Origin: Desulfomicrobium apsheronum
Lineage (GTDB): Bacteria > Desulfobacterota > Desulfovibrionia > Desulfovibrionales > Desulfomicrobiaceae
Direction: 5' to 3'
Assembly (NCBI RefSeq): GCF_900114115.1
Contig: NZ_FORX01000020.1
Span: forward strand, 23,429 to 87,428
DNA length: 64,000 bases
Shown here: piece by piece, positions 15,000-23,134 of the stretch
Layout: every line of letters starts with the position of its first letter
Position numbering within the stretch: the first letter of the stretch is position 1
The notes under the pieces: generated by a model
What the model saw: the letters and a program-made list of their open reading frames with translations, nothing else
Told to the model about the DNA's origin: nothing
The model's database searches: none
Position numbers and translations under genes: made by a program

Positions 15000-15908
15000 C
15001 TATGCGCTTCTCGAGCATTGGGCACGAGATTCTTGCAAAATTGAGAAGGCCGTATTTTGCGCTTTAGTAAAGCCATCAACACATTGCTCAAGGAAAACAT
15101 ACTCAAACTCATCATCGCTCATATTATCGAATTCACTGACTGCACCCGTTGTGGAATTTCTTGACATTAATATATCTAAGATCGGAACAAACTTGTTTTT
15201 TTCATCTGCCCTAACGCGGACTAGTGAAATATTGATACCTTCTTCCAATCGTTGAACAAAAACCTCATATGTTTCTTTGAACATTCGAGCCATATCCAAG
15301 CCAATCAATCTACCATACTCTTCAAATCCCATAGCTTCAGCACCTGATTGCTCCTTCAAGTAACCATCAACACACTTCATCGTGTGATCGTGATTTACTT
15401 TCAGCACTTTATTCAACGAGTCGATGACAATGCCTCGAAGTACGTCATCTGGTTTAGATGCCTTACAAATAGCCAACCATAATATGGACCAAGCAAAAAA
15501 TTGGCCACTGTGCTGGAAAATATTTGAATAGCCCTTCCTGGAACAATATCTGTCGAAATTATTGCCGACATTTCTGATAAATGATGATGCAAGAGACCCT
15601 GCATCTCGCCTCATTACACCCGCCTCACCAAAGGAGGACATTACCTCTTTTTTTTCTTTCTTTTCTTTCTTTTCTTTCTCGAAACCCTCAACGACCCAAT
15701 ACGTTAGGGTAACAAGAAAGTAAGTCACAAGATATACGGCGACACCCACAAGCGGGAATTCAACAAATATCTCTTCATCACGCAAGATGTAATCGTCCAC
15801 AAGTAAATATGTATAGACGCCAACTGCAAGCAGTACTGAAACAAATAAACGAAGTCGACGTTTTCCTTCGCTCACCTTTATAATCAACTTTGTCGGTATT
15901 AGATTCAT
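15000..15908 (-). CDS. Low-GC two-helix membrane protein, unknown function
   Basis: The product is 302 residues from ATG 15908 (MNLIPTKLIIKVSEGKRRLR). Two transmembrane segments lie at about 18-36 (LFVSVLLAVGVYTYLLV) and 48-70 (LVGVAVYLVTYFLVTLTYWV). A lysine/glutamate-rich stretch follows (EKEKKEKKEKKE, about 75-86), then a roughly 215-residue domain presumably on the cytoplasmic side. The domain is rich in aromatic residues and helical, with no motif I can name. Base composition is clearly more AT-rich than all neighbours, marking it as separately acquired cargo of the island. Membrane anchor plus cytoplasmic domain is a common layout for phage-defence effectors, but that is only an analogy. 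The start is uncertain, since longer frames lack a ribosome-binding site. Confidence 0.65.
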   Translation of the reverse strand: MNLIPTKLIIKVSEGKRRLRLFVSVLLAVGVYTYLLVDDYILRDEEIFVEFPLVGVAVYLVTYFLVTLTYWVVEGFEKEKKEKKEKKEVMSSFGEAGVMRRDAGSLASSFIRNVGNNFDRYCSRKGYSNIFQHSGQFFAWSILWLAICKASKPDDVLRGIVIDSLNKVLKVNHDHTMKCVDGYLKEQSGAEAMGFEEYGRLIGLDMARMFKETYEVFVQRLEEGINISLVRVRADEKNKFVPILDILMSRNSTTGAVSEFDNMSDDEFEYVFLEQCVDGFTKAQNTAFSILQESRAQCSRSA

Positions 15909-16648
15909 AACATTTCTCTTTACGTATAAACAAGTGACTATATAGTTTCTTGATAACACCGACTCAGTGATGATTTGACAGCGAGGAGGCCACCAAGCGA
16001 CCATTTCCTAACTGACCAACGATCAGACGTTGCACAGTGTCCTTGCCCCTGATGCCGCAAAGTTTTCGACCTAGTAGCGTAGCACCGAAAGTTTCGCAAT
16101 CCGCATAATTGTAGGACAAGAAAGTTTCTCTCCTACACGAGAAAAGGGCTTGATTGGGCGACATGCATGGCAAAACTTCATCGAAGGCCTGAGCCATATA
16201 TGACGACGACGCCCGTACTGGCTTGAAAGTCTGGATTATCCCGCGCAGGTTAATATCATGGCAAGCTTTTCGTGGTATGACGTGAAGGTGATTGTGACGG
16301 TGAAGGAAAAGATCTATTTTCTGCAAGCAAGAATTTTGTGGTCGTCGAAGACAAGGCTCTGATCGCCCTGAACCGGGTGGAACCGGCTAGAAGGTGGAAT
16401 TGACCCGCAACGCGCACCGCTTGACTTCAGCCACCAAAATACCATAATTCCATTTCACACATGCAGAGTGGCGCGAGGGATCTGGCCCTATGACCGCCCG
16501 GCAACCTGATCACAGTGATCAAGGTGCCAAAGCCAGCCCGCAAGGGACCATGAGCCACTAGTAAAGCTCTCCAGTCCAGGGGAGCTTTTCTTGTTCCTGG
16601 CATCCAAGTTCCTCACGCGGGTTCACCATGCAACCGCAGGAGGACATC
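15909..16648. other. Long intergenic stretch with gene debris
   Basis: About 740 bases have no supported gene. A short frame ending KNFVVVEDKALIALNRVEPA at about 16403 and another ending NLITVIKVPKPARKGP near 16551 look like C-terminal scraps of lost phage-type genes. A hairpin AAAGCTCTCC / GGGGAGCTTTT at 16563-16588 precedes the next operon. The first 100 bases are AT-rich, like the adjoining gene, and probably carry its promoter. Confidence 0.5.
16563..16591 (+). terminator. Terminator-like hairpin before the ADP-ribosylglycohydrolase operon
   Basis: AAAGCTCTCC pairs with GGGGAGCTTTT around an 8-base loop and is followed by TCTTGTT. It would stop read-through into the downstream operon. 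Confidence 0.6.
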
Positions 16649-17521
16649 ATGCTGGGAGCCATCGCCGGAGACATCATCGGAAGCATCTACGAGCGGCACA
16701 ACACCACCCGCTATGACTTCGAACTCTTCACCAAGCACTCCACCTTTACCGACGACACGGTCATGACCGTCGCCATGATGGATCACATCCTGTCCCGTGA
16801 TGACCTAAATGACACGATCAGGAAGTGGTATTCGCGCTATCCCCGGAGAGGTTACGGGCCCGGGTTCCGCGCCTGGATCGGCGGGCACGCCAAGGGCATG
16901 AGCCGGGGCAACGGCGCTGCCATGCGGACCAGTCCCTGGGCCTGGATGCCCTATCCCCGGGAAGAGATGATGGAGAACGTCGAGCGGTGTGCCCGTGTCA
17001 CCCACGACAGCCCTGACGGCATTGCAGGCGCCATCGCCGTCGCGGATGTCATCCGTGATATTCGGGACGGATTCGGAAAGAAAATGACAAGGAACGGCAT
17101 GGAGGGCTTTGCAGATGGGTATGAGAGGCTGCGATGGCCTCCCAGGATCAAGCAGCCTGGTGGCCTGGCCAGGGAATCCGTCCCCGTGGCCCTGGCGGCC
17201 GCGCTGAACTCCACGAGCTTCGAGGACGCCATCAGGAAAGCGGTAAGCGCCGGCGGCGACTCAGACACCATCGCGTCTATTGCCGGGGCTGTGGCCGAGG
17301 CCATCTATGGCCGCCTACCCGACGACATCCTGTACGAGATCCGCGACCGGTTGCCTTCGGACTTGATGAACGTCGTCGACGCCTTCTACTACAACTGGGT
17401 GGACCCGGACATCGCTTACCCCAGGACGCTCAGGGAGGGCGATGAGTCCGGCTCGGCCCCGCCCAGCGACCCGATATACCGGAGGGGCTTTGCGTTCGGC
17501 ATTATTGGTGGCCGACGATAA
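16649..17521 (+). CDS. ADP-ribosylglycohydrolase (DraG/ARH family)
   Basis: The 290-residue enzyme would remove ADP-ribose from proteins, nucleic acids or small molecules. The family signatures are present: GAIAGDIIGSIYE at the N-terminus, the first metal motif FTDDTVMTVAMMDHIL, THDSPDGIAGAIAVAD in the middle and AGGDSDTIASIAGAVAEAIY with the second metal-binding Asp pair. Length is normal. A CAGGAGG site lies 5 bases before ATG 16649, so the slightly longer upstream start is not used. It heads a run of five closely spaced genes. In mobile islands such hydrolases can act as immunity proteins or in defence against NAD-dependent ADP-ribosylation, but the partner here is not evident. Confidence 0.9.
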   Translation: MLGAIAGDIIGSIYERHNTTRYDFELFTKHSTFTDDTVMTVAMMDHILSRDDLNDTIRKWYSRYPRRGYGPGFRAWIGGHAKGMSRGNGAAMRTSPWAWMPYPREEMMENVERCARVTHDSPDGIAGAIAVADVIRDIRDGFGKKMTRNGMEGFADGYERLRWPPRIKQPGGLARESVPVALAAALNSTSFEDAIRKAVSAGGDSDTIASIAGAVAEAIYGRLPDDILYEIRDRLPSDLMNVVDAFYYNWVDPDIAYPRTLREGDESGSAPPSDPIYRRGFAFGIIGGRR

Positions 17522-17535
17522 GGAGGAGTAAGGTT

Positions 17536-17688
17536 ATGACGACAGACAAGGACACGCCGATACCGGAAGCTTCAGCAGATGCCCCGGATCTCAATCACCC
17601 GGACGACCTGCAGATTCAAGCCTTCAACGATTTTGAAGCGGCACTGTTGGATCTGTACAAAAAACACGGAGGTACGCCATGCCAGTGA
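17536..17688 (+). CDS. Small acidic island protein (50 residues)
   Basis: ATG 17536 has AAGGAGGAG upstream and lies 14 bases after the ADP-ribosylglycohydrolase stop. The product, MTTDKDTPIPEASADAPDLN and on to DLYKKHGGTPCQ, is acidic and helical in its second half. The stop overlaps the next gene's start region, so translation is coupled. No family is recognised. Confidence 0.55.
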   Translation: MTTDKDTPIPEASADAPDLNHPDDLQIQAFNDFEAALLDLYKKHGGTPCQ

Positions 17689-17864
17689 GACACAACCCGC
17701 CCGGGACACCACTTCCGGACGACCACCCGCTGAAGGGCGGATGCATAATCTTTGGGATGAAACCACCGAAAGCTTGGCTAGAAAGGCAGGCGGCGAAAAA
17801 ACTCGCAGCCCAAGAGCTTACCTCAACGCCAGAACAGGAAAAATCCTCTCCGGTCAAGGAATAG
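17679..17864 (+). CDS. Small protein with MPVxxNPxGTPLPDxHPLKGG N-terminal module, copy 1
   Basis: The 61-residue product has an N-terminal 26 residues (MPVRHNPPGTPLPDDHPLKG then GCIIFG) that are almost the same as those of the protein at 18258, with a single Cys in GGCII. The C-terminal half is a different, basic/acidic helix. The start overlaps the preceding gene by 10 bases. The shared module with different tails suggests a common docking or processing signal. No known family is recognised. Confidence 0.65.
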   Translation: MPVRHNPPGTPLPDDHPLKGGCIIFGMKPPKAWLERQAAKKLAAQELTSTPEQEKSSPVKE

Positions 17865-17873
17865 GAGGTCACT

Positions 17874-18242
17874 ATGGAAGAGTTAGCTCCTCTCACAGAA
17901 GGTGAAAAACACCAAACGAAATGGGACGATGTCATTGCCCGGCAGACTGGTGAAAGGACCTGGACAATTACTCGTCCGCTTGCGCCTGGCTGGCACATAA
18001 CCGAGACGCTGGCTCGGCGCTGTGATGAAAACGACTGGGTTAGGACATGCGATGTCACAGGCACAGACCTGAACTCTACCGGAGAAATGCACGCAAGTGC
18101 GTGTGTGGGATACATCTATCCGGTCACGGAGCGCTATGCGGCCGCATGGCTGGATATGTACTTCCCTGACTCCACTCCTGCCCGGGAGACGGACAGCGAG
18201 GAGCAAGCCCTTGAGCAACCGAAGGTCCAGAACATTGAATAA
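17874..18242 (+). CDS. Island protein of unknown function (122 residues)
   Basis: Starting 9 bases after the previous stop, with AGGAGG in between, this encodes a 122-residue acidic protein (EGEKHQTKWDDVIARQTGER, WTITRPLAPGWHITETLARR, MHASACVGYIYPVTERYAAA). Many Trp, Thr and His residues and no hydrophobic segment suggest a soluble protein. It lies between the two genes carrying the shared N-terminal module. I do not recognise it. A toxin/immunity role is conceivable given the upstream ADP-ribosylglycohydrolase, but nothing in the protein shows it. Confidence 0.65.
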   Translation: MEELAPLTEGEKHQTKWDDVIARQTGERTWTITRPLAPGWHITETLARRCDENDWVRTCDVTGTDLNSTGEMHASACVGYIYPVTERYAAAWLDMYFPDSTPARETDSEEQALEQPKVQNIE

Positions 18243-18257
18243 AGGAGGACTACGGCT

Positions 18258-18542
18258 ATGCCAGTGAAAATCAACCCACGGGGAACGCCCCTACCAGACG
18301 GCCATCCGCTGAAGGGCGGATGCATAATCTTAGGATGGAATCGACCGCCCTCCTCCGCGAAGCCATCGACGCCGACAGCAGAACCCTCTTCCAAGCCGGA
18401 TCTTTCCCCGTTCGAGGTCGAGGCCCACAAGTCCTACGAGTCGGCGATGCGGGACCGGTACGAGCAAGCTACGGGGAACAAACGCCCGGCGGAAGCTCCT
18501 TCGTCAGAGGCTGACACCTCCGGAGAACCTTGGCACGGATGA
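18258..18542 (+). CDS. Small protein with MPVxxNPxGTPLPDxHPLKGG N-terminal module, copy 2
   Basis: The 94-residue product repeats the N-terminal module of the protein at 17679 (MPVKINPRGTPLPDGHPLKG then GCIILG). The DNA from CCGCTGAAGGGCGG to ATAATCTT is also unchanged, so the duplication is recent or under strong constraint. The tail is longer: Pro/Ser-rich, then a charged helix (FEVEAHKSYESAMRDRYEQA). GGAGG precedes the start. It is the last gene before the right attachment site. Confidence 0.65.
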   Translation: MPVKINPRGTPLPDGHPLKGGCIILGWNRPPSSAKPSTPTAEPSSKPDLSPFEVEAHKSYESAMRDRYEQATGNKRPAEAPSSEADTSGEPWHG

Positions 18543-18584
18543 GTGATTTCGAACTCATGTCCTCGGGTCTGCCCCTTGCCGAAT

Positions 18585-18609
18585 CAGCCCGGTGGGGGGC
18601 TCTTTTTTG
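18585..18609 (+). terminator. Terminator of the ADP-ribosylglycohydrolase operon
   Basis: AGCCC pairs with GGGCT around a G-rich loop and is followed by TTTTTT. It lies 43 bases after the last island gene. Confidence 0.6.
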
Positions 18610-18634
18610 GCCTGCTGGTGGGGATAGGGCGCGC

Positions 18635-18660
18635 CCTAACTGCCACACTAACTGCCACAC
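18635..18660. promoter_or_regulatory. Probable integrase arm-type binding sites, right end
   Basis: CCTAACTGCCACACTAACTG then CCACAC is identical to 7821-7846 and in the same orientation, 53 bases inside the right attachment site. It marks the second arm region of the integrated island. Confidence 0.6.
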
Positions 18661-18677
18661 TTTGACAAACAACAAAG

Positions 18678-18712
18678 AAAAAGCGCTCATGGTTTCACAT
18701 AAGCGCTTATTT

Positions 18713-18714
<2 letters not shown>
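18678..18714 (-). terminator. Terminator of tRNA-Thr supplied by the island
   Basis: AAGCGCTCATG / CATAAGCGCTT with flanking A and T runs lies directly 3' of the tRNA on the minus strand. At the left end an analogous hairpin (GGGGATGCACGTGCATGC, then AACCCC, 7600-7625) stands beside the displaced tRNA part and was probably the tRNA's original terminator. Confidence 0.6.
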
Positions 18715-18792
<78 letters not shown>

Positions 18793-18888
18793 AAAAACAG
18801 CGAAGTCGTAGCTATCCAAGGCATGGACGAGCGTCAAGGGAAAAGTGACGAAAGCCTGGCCGCGACTTCAGAAAACATCAACGTGCTT

Positions 18889-19668
18889 TCAATCGATTTG
18901 CATCACCACGGGCACGACCAGCACCGTTCCCGCTCGCTGAAACTCTCCCCAACCCTTGTAAATCCCGGGGCCGGGGAAACGGGCTTCGAAGGCGACCTCG
19001 TTTTCCTTGTCCCCGGAGACGGGTTCGGCGGGGACATATTGGCGGCCGTCCGCGCTCAAGGCAATGAAATGGCCCTTGGCCCCAAGAAAAGGCTCCATAT
19101 CGGTGAGAGGCTCTTCATTCAGATCCATCAGGGCGAAGCTGATTCTGTGCGTGACCAGTCCCGCTTCAACGTCGACATTCGCCAGCATCTCGGAAGTCTG
19201 CACCATGCCCGGCACATACGGGTCCAAAGGCGGCGCGGCGGAGCCCACGCCTTCGACGTGCAGCTCGGCCATGAGGGTCACTCCGCTGCCGTCCCTGGGC
19301 GTGAACTCGACATGGAAAAAATAGGTTCCGCCCTCCGGAAAGGTCATCCCGGTGACCATGGTTCCCTGCGGCCCCGGTTCCGGAAAAGTATGGGTGAACT
19401 TGTCGAGGCCCTCCCGGACGATGGTCAGGTGCAATTTTTTCCCGCGCACGATCTCAAATGCGGTCACGGGTGCGCCGTAGGCGTCGGTCAGTTGCAGGGT
19501 GACTTCAACCTGCTGGCCTGCCTCGACCACTTCCGGGGCGGCGGTGAGCGTCAGATGGAATGCGCCGGTGTCGAAGCCCTGGGAGGAATATCCCGTCGCG
19601 GCAGGAAGATGCGTGGACCAGCCGCAGGCCAGAATGAGCAAAAGCCAAAAAACATATTTGTGACGCAT
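18889..19668 (-). CDS. Exported protein with paired Ig-like/YtkA-type domains
   Basis: The 259-residue protein starts MRHKYVFWLLLILACGWSTH, an export signal that may be a lipoprotein signal (I-L-A-C). The mature part shows two beta-sandwich stretches. The first, PEVVEAGQQVEVTLQLTDAY, is followed by TAFEIVRGKKLHLTIVREGL. The second has LVTHRISFALMDLNEEPLTD then EPFLGAKGHFIALSADGRQY. This 'D-x-x-G-x-x-V-x-x-x-x-x-x-K-x-x-H-L-x-I/V' pattern is typical of YtkA/FixH-like periplasmic domains. A GGAGG site fixes the start at 19668. The role is unknown; metal or envelope homeostasis is the usual guess for such domains. Confidence 0.72.
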   Translation of the reverse strand: MRHKYVFWLLLILACGWSTHLPAATGYSSQGFDTGAFHLTLTAAPEVVEAGQQVEVTLQLTDAYGAPVTAFEIVRGKKLHLTIVREGLDKFTHTFPEPGPQGTMVTGMTFPEGGTYFFHVEFTPRDGSGVTLMAELHVEGVGSAAPPLDPYVPGMVQTSEMLANVDVEAGLVTHRISFALMDLNEEPLTDMEPFLGAKGHFIALSADGRQYVPAEPVSGDKENEVAFEARFPGPGIYKGWGEFQRAGTVLVVPVVMQID

Positions 19669-19805
19669 GAAAACCTCCAAAATGAGAGCTTGTTCACCGC
19701 CATTTCTTAAACAGCTGCAAGGTTTTCGCAAGAAAAATCGCCTCGGCGGAGCAAGGCTGTGCAATCTCCCTGCAAATTCTGTCTCTGGAGCGCAGGGCAA
19801 AAAAA

Positions 19806-19825
19806 AACCCACCATAAGGTGGGTT
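19806..19825 (-). terminator. Terminator of tRNA-Tyr
   Basis: AACCCACC / GGTGGGTT with a 4-base loop is followed on the minus strand by a T-run, 12 bases after the tRNA. Confidence 0.75.
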
Positions 19826-19836
19826 GGTTCGGCGTC

Positions 19837-19922
19837 TGGTGGAGGGGGGAGGATTTGAACCTCCGAAGTCGTACGACGACAGATTTACAGTCTGTTCCCT
19901 TTGGCCACTCGGGAACCCCTCC
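19837..19922 (-). tRNA. tRNA-Tyr (anticodon GTA)
   Basis: An 86-base tRNA with the long variable arm of bacterial tRNA-Tyr: acceptor GGAGGGG, D-arm TTCCCGAGTGG, anticodon loop around ACTGTAAATC and T-arm GGAGGTTCAAATCCTCC, ending in CCA. Confidence 0.95.
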
Positions 19923-19959
19923 GAACAGAGGCGGTTGATAGATGACCCGAAGGCGGCGG

Positions 19960-21555
19960 TCAAGGTTTTTTTTCAGACAAGGGCATTTTAATATCCCGAC
20001 TCTGCTGGATAATATCCTCCCGCAGGGCCAGAAACTCGTCCTTGTGCGCAAGCAGCGTATCGATCAGAACCGGATCGAACATGCGCCCGCGCTGATCGTG
20101 CAGGTGCGCCAGGGCGTCTGTCACTGTCCAGGCGTCTTTATAGACGCGCGCGCTGAGCAAACTGTCCAGGACATCGACCACTCGCGCGATGCGGCTGAAA
20201 ATGTGGATGTCCTCCCCCGCCAGGCCCTTTGGGTAGCCGCTGCCGTCCCAGGCCTCCTGGTGTTCGAGAGCGATGCGCGCCGCTGTCTGCATGATGTGGT
20301 TGCCCGATCGGTTCAGGATGTCGAAGCCCAGGCGCGGGTGCTGTTCGATGATCCTGCGTTCGACCTCGTCCAGGGGGCCGGCCTTGAGAAGCACGCTGTC
20401 GGGGATGGCCACCTTGCCCACGTCATGCATGGGCATGGCTAGGCGCAAAAGATCGCAGTCATCTGCGGGCAACCCCGCATGACGCCCCAGCAACCAGGCC
20501 ATCTCAGCCACCCGATGCACGTGCATGCCGCCAGCCAGAGCGCGATTTTCCACAACCTCGCCAAGAGTGAAAATGACCTCCCGGTGGGTCTGGGCGATCT
20601 CCTGATTCAATTGCAGGTTCTCGAAAGCCACAGTCACGTTGGCCGCGAAGATCTGTACCAGATCCTGTTCCAGAGGAGTAAGTTCCCGCAGCACGCGCAG
20701 AAAAAGCACGTGCCTTGCGCCGCTGGTCATGCCGAAGCAGCCCGCGTAGCTGGTCTGGCTGAAAAAGCACTGGTCCGTGCTTGCGGCCCTGCGGATCAGG
20801 TCCATTTCCTGCGCATCGAGCACTTCGCTCGCCAGACGGGACTCAAGGCTCAAAAAATCTCCGGTGCCCGCGATGATGACAAAATCATCGAGCCTGTCAC
20901 GGGCCGCAAATCCCGAGGCATCGCCCAGATACATGGAGCTGTCTTCCAGATGCAGAAGCGAGGTCATTTGGGTCAGCACCCCGCGCGCGAAAAGCTCCAG
21001 GCTGTCGGCCTGAAACAGGTCGACCGAGGCGGCGATGATGTCTTCGAGCCCCTGACGGCTGGAGTCGATGGCCCTCAGGTCGCGGTAGGAGCGGATGCCG
21101 GTGGTCACGGCGGTAAAAAGTTTCTGTGCCGTGAGTTCGGCTTTGCTCTTGTAGTCGTTGATGTCGTAGTTGATGATGACCTGGCGTTCCGGAGCCTGGC
21201 CCGGCTGACCCGTGCGCAGAATGATGCGCACCAGCGCATTGCCCAGCTCCTCGCGCACCTGCCGGGCCAGATCGAGACCCGCATGAGGCGTCTCCATGAC
21301 CACGTCGAGAAGCATGACCGCGATATCGGGGTTCTCGATCAGGGCCTGCCTGCCTTCATCCGCACTGAACGCGCTCAGGAATTCGAGTCGTGCGCCCTCG
21401 AACTCGAATCCCTCCAGGACCATGCGCGTGATGCTGTGCACATCCTCTTCGTCATCCACGATCAGAAGTTTCCAGGCCTTGCGTTCCCGTGGGGACGAGC
21501 CCAGGTCGTCCTCGGCGGCAAACACGATGTCGTCGCGCAGCTCGTGATCGGTCAT
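19960..21555 (-). CDS. Response regulator with REC, DUF3369 and HD-GYP domains (third of three)
   Basis: The 531-residue predicted c-di-GMP phosphodiesterase has a receiver domain at about 28-150 (KLLIVDDEEDVHSITRMVLE, MLLDVVMETPHAGL, ending in LRTGQPGQAPERQVI). A DUF3369 region follows at about 160-320. The HD-GYP domain at about 325-520 has MPMHDVGKVAIPDSVLLKAG, EHQEAWDGSGYPKGLAGEDI and SRIARVVDVLDSLLSARVYK, so the metal ligands and GYP motif are present. It is the promoter-distal gene of a tandem trio with 25-base spacing. Phosphorylation by an unlinked histidine kinase is expected. Confidence 0.93.
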   Translation of the reverse strand: MTDHELRDDIVFAAEDDLGSSPRERKAWKLLIVDDEEDVHSITRMVLEGFEFEGARLEFLSAFSADEGRQALIENPDIAVMLLDVVMETPHAGLDLARQVREELGNALVRIILRTGQPGQAPERQVIINYDINDYKSKAELTAQKLFTAVTTGIRSYRDLRAIDSSRQGLEDIIAASVDLFQADSLELFARGVLTQMTSLLHLEDSSMYLGDASGFAARDRLDDFVIIAGTGDFLSLESRLASEVLDAQEMDLIRRAASTDQCFFSQTSYAGCFGMTSGARHVLFLRVLRELTPLEQDLVQIFAANVTVAFENLQLNQEIAQTHREVIFTLGEVVENRALAGGMHVHRVAEMAWLLGRHAGLPADDCDLLRLAMPMHDVGKVAIPDSVLLKAGPLDEVERRIIEQHPRLGFDILNRSGNHIMQTAARIALEHQEAWDGSGYPKGLAGEDIHIFSRIARVVDVLDSLLSARVYKDAWTVTDALAHLHDQRGRMFDPVLIDTLLAHKDEFLALREDIIQQSRDIKMPLSEKKP

Positions 21556-21580
21556 GAAACCCTTCCCCCCATGAAAACGT

Positions 21581-23111
21581 CTAGTCCGGATACGCGACCC
21601 GGATGGCCAGTATCTCGTCCAGATTCTCCAGAAAAATGTCCACCAGGAACGGATCGAACTGCCTGCCCCTCTTCTCCCTAAGATAGTCCAGGACCTCGTT
21701 CAGTGGCCACGCCCTCTTGTAGACCCGGTCGCAGGAGAGCGCGTCAAAAACATCGGCCAGGGCCGTGATGCGTCCGAAAATATGCGTCTCGTCCTCGACC
21801 AACCCGTGGGGGGTAGCCGCCGCCGTCCCAGTGTTCGTGGTGCTGCAGGGCGATGGTGGCGGCGGTGCGCATGATGCGGCGCGGCGAACCTTTGAGGATG
21901 GAATGGCCGATGACCGTGTGCGTCTTGATGATGGAGAACTCATCGTCGGTGAGCTTGCCGGGTTTGAAGAGAATGGAGTCGGGAATGCCGATCTTGCCTA
22001 CGTCATGCATGGGCGAGGCCATGCGCAGAAGACGCGCCCGCTCGTCCGAGAGTCCGGCCTTGACGGCCAGCACGTAGGAATATTCGGCCACGCGTTTGAC
22101 GTGATGGGCCGTTTCCTTGGAACGGGTCTCGACCACCTCGCCGAGGGTGAGCACAACCTCGCGCTGCGTGGCCACGATTTCCTCGGTCAGAAAGAGGTTG
22201 CTGAGGGCCACGGCGATGTTCCCGCCCAGAATGTGCAAAAGGCCCTGCTCGGTCTCGCTCAAGGGGCGACCGAAGAAGACGTAGAAGAAAAAGTCCTGAT
22301 CAGTGTGCGAATTGAAAAATCTGGCCGCGAACTCCTGGTCGAGCACCAGCACCCGCCCTTCCCTGTTCGCCCGCTCGAACAACTCCCGCAAACGCCCGTC
22401 CGGGACGTTTTCGGGACCGGGGTTCAGCCCGCGCGACTCCAGAATTTCAAACCCCTCGTCTGTGCCCAGCGCCACCAGCCCGTTCTCTCGGCAGCACGCC
22501 CCGGCGCAGCGCCCGGTGCGCAGGATGTGCTCCAGGGCCAGGACAAAGAAATCCTGCACCGAGCCGGCCGAGAACAGGGCCGCAGAAGCGCAGATGACCT
22601 CCTGCAATCCCAGGCGGCCAAGCTCGATGGTGCGCAGGTCGCGGTAGGAGCGAATGGCTGCGGTGATGGCCGTGAACAGGCGCTGCTCGCTCAGCTCCGC
22701 CTTGTGCTTGTAATCGTTGATGTCGTATTCGGTGATGACCTTGCGCTCGGGGGCCTGCCCGGGCTGGCCCGTGCGCAGGATGATGCGCACGAAGGAGTTG
22801 TTGGCCTCCTTGCGCACGTGCCTGGCGAACTCAAGCCCCGCGTTTTCCGTCTCCATGACCACGTCGAGCAGAATCACGGCCGTATCCGGATGCTCGCGCA
22901 GGAGCGCCCGCGCCTCGGCGCCGGAATAGGCGTGCAGATATTGCACGGGAGTGTTCTGGTAATGATAGTCGCCAAGGGTAAGCTCCGTGACCTTGTGCAC
23001 GAAGTCGTCATCATCCACGATCATGACCTTCCACATCCCTTCGCTCTCGGATTTCAGGGGAGGAGTTTCGTCTGCAAAGTGAACTTCTTCCATCGCATGC
23101 TCGCTTTTCAT
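21581..23111 (-). pseudogene. Response regulator REC-DUF3369-HD-GYP (second of three), frameshifted in the GYP loop
   Basis: From ATG 23111 (MKSEHAMEEVHFADETPPLK) the frame encodes REC (VMIVDDDDFVHKVTELTLGD), DUF3369 and the first part of HD-GYP (SPMHDVGKIGIPDSILFKPG, QHHEHWDGGGYP). A run of six C on the minus strand near 21811-21816 then shifts the frame. The remainder, HGLVEDETHIFGRITALADV to EILAIRVAYPD, continues in another frame to 21581. One base fewer would give GGGYPHGLVED and a normal protein of about 510 residues. Either the gene is inactive, phase-variable by slippage, or the base is a sequencing error. Confidence 0.85.
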
Positions 23112-23134
23112 GAAAAGGGCTCCGGTTGGAGGAA

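Noticed and set aside
15964..16326. 120-codon minus-strand frame upstream of the AT-rich membrane protein
   Set aside because: No ribosome-binding site, no recognisable family, and it lies amid debris from both strands; not supported as a gene.
20479..21681. Long plus-strand reading frame opposite the HD-GYP gene
   Set aside because: It is antisense to a gene with clear REC and HD-GYP motifs and shows no family features of its own; long antisense frames are common in GC-rich coding DNA.
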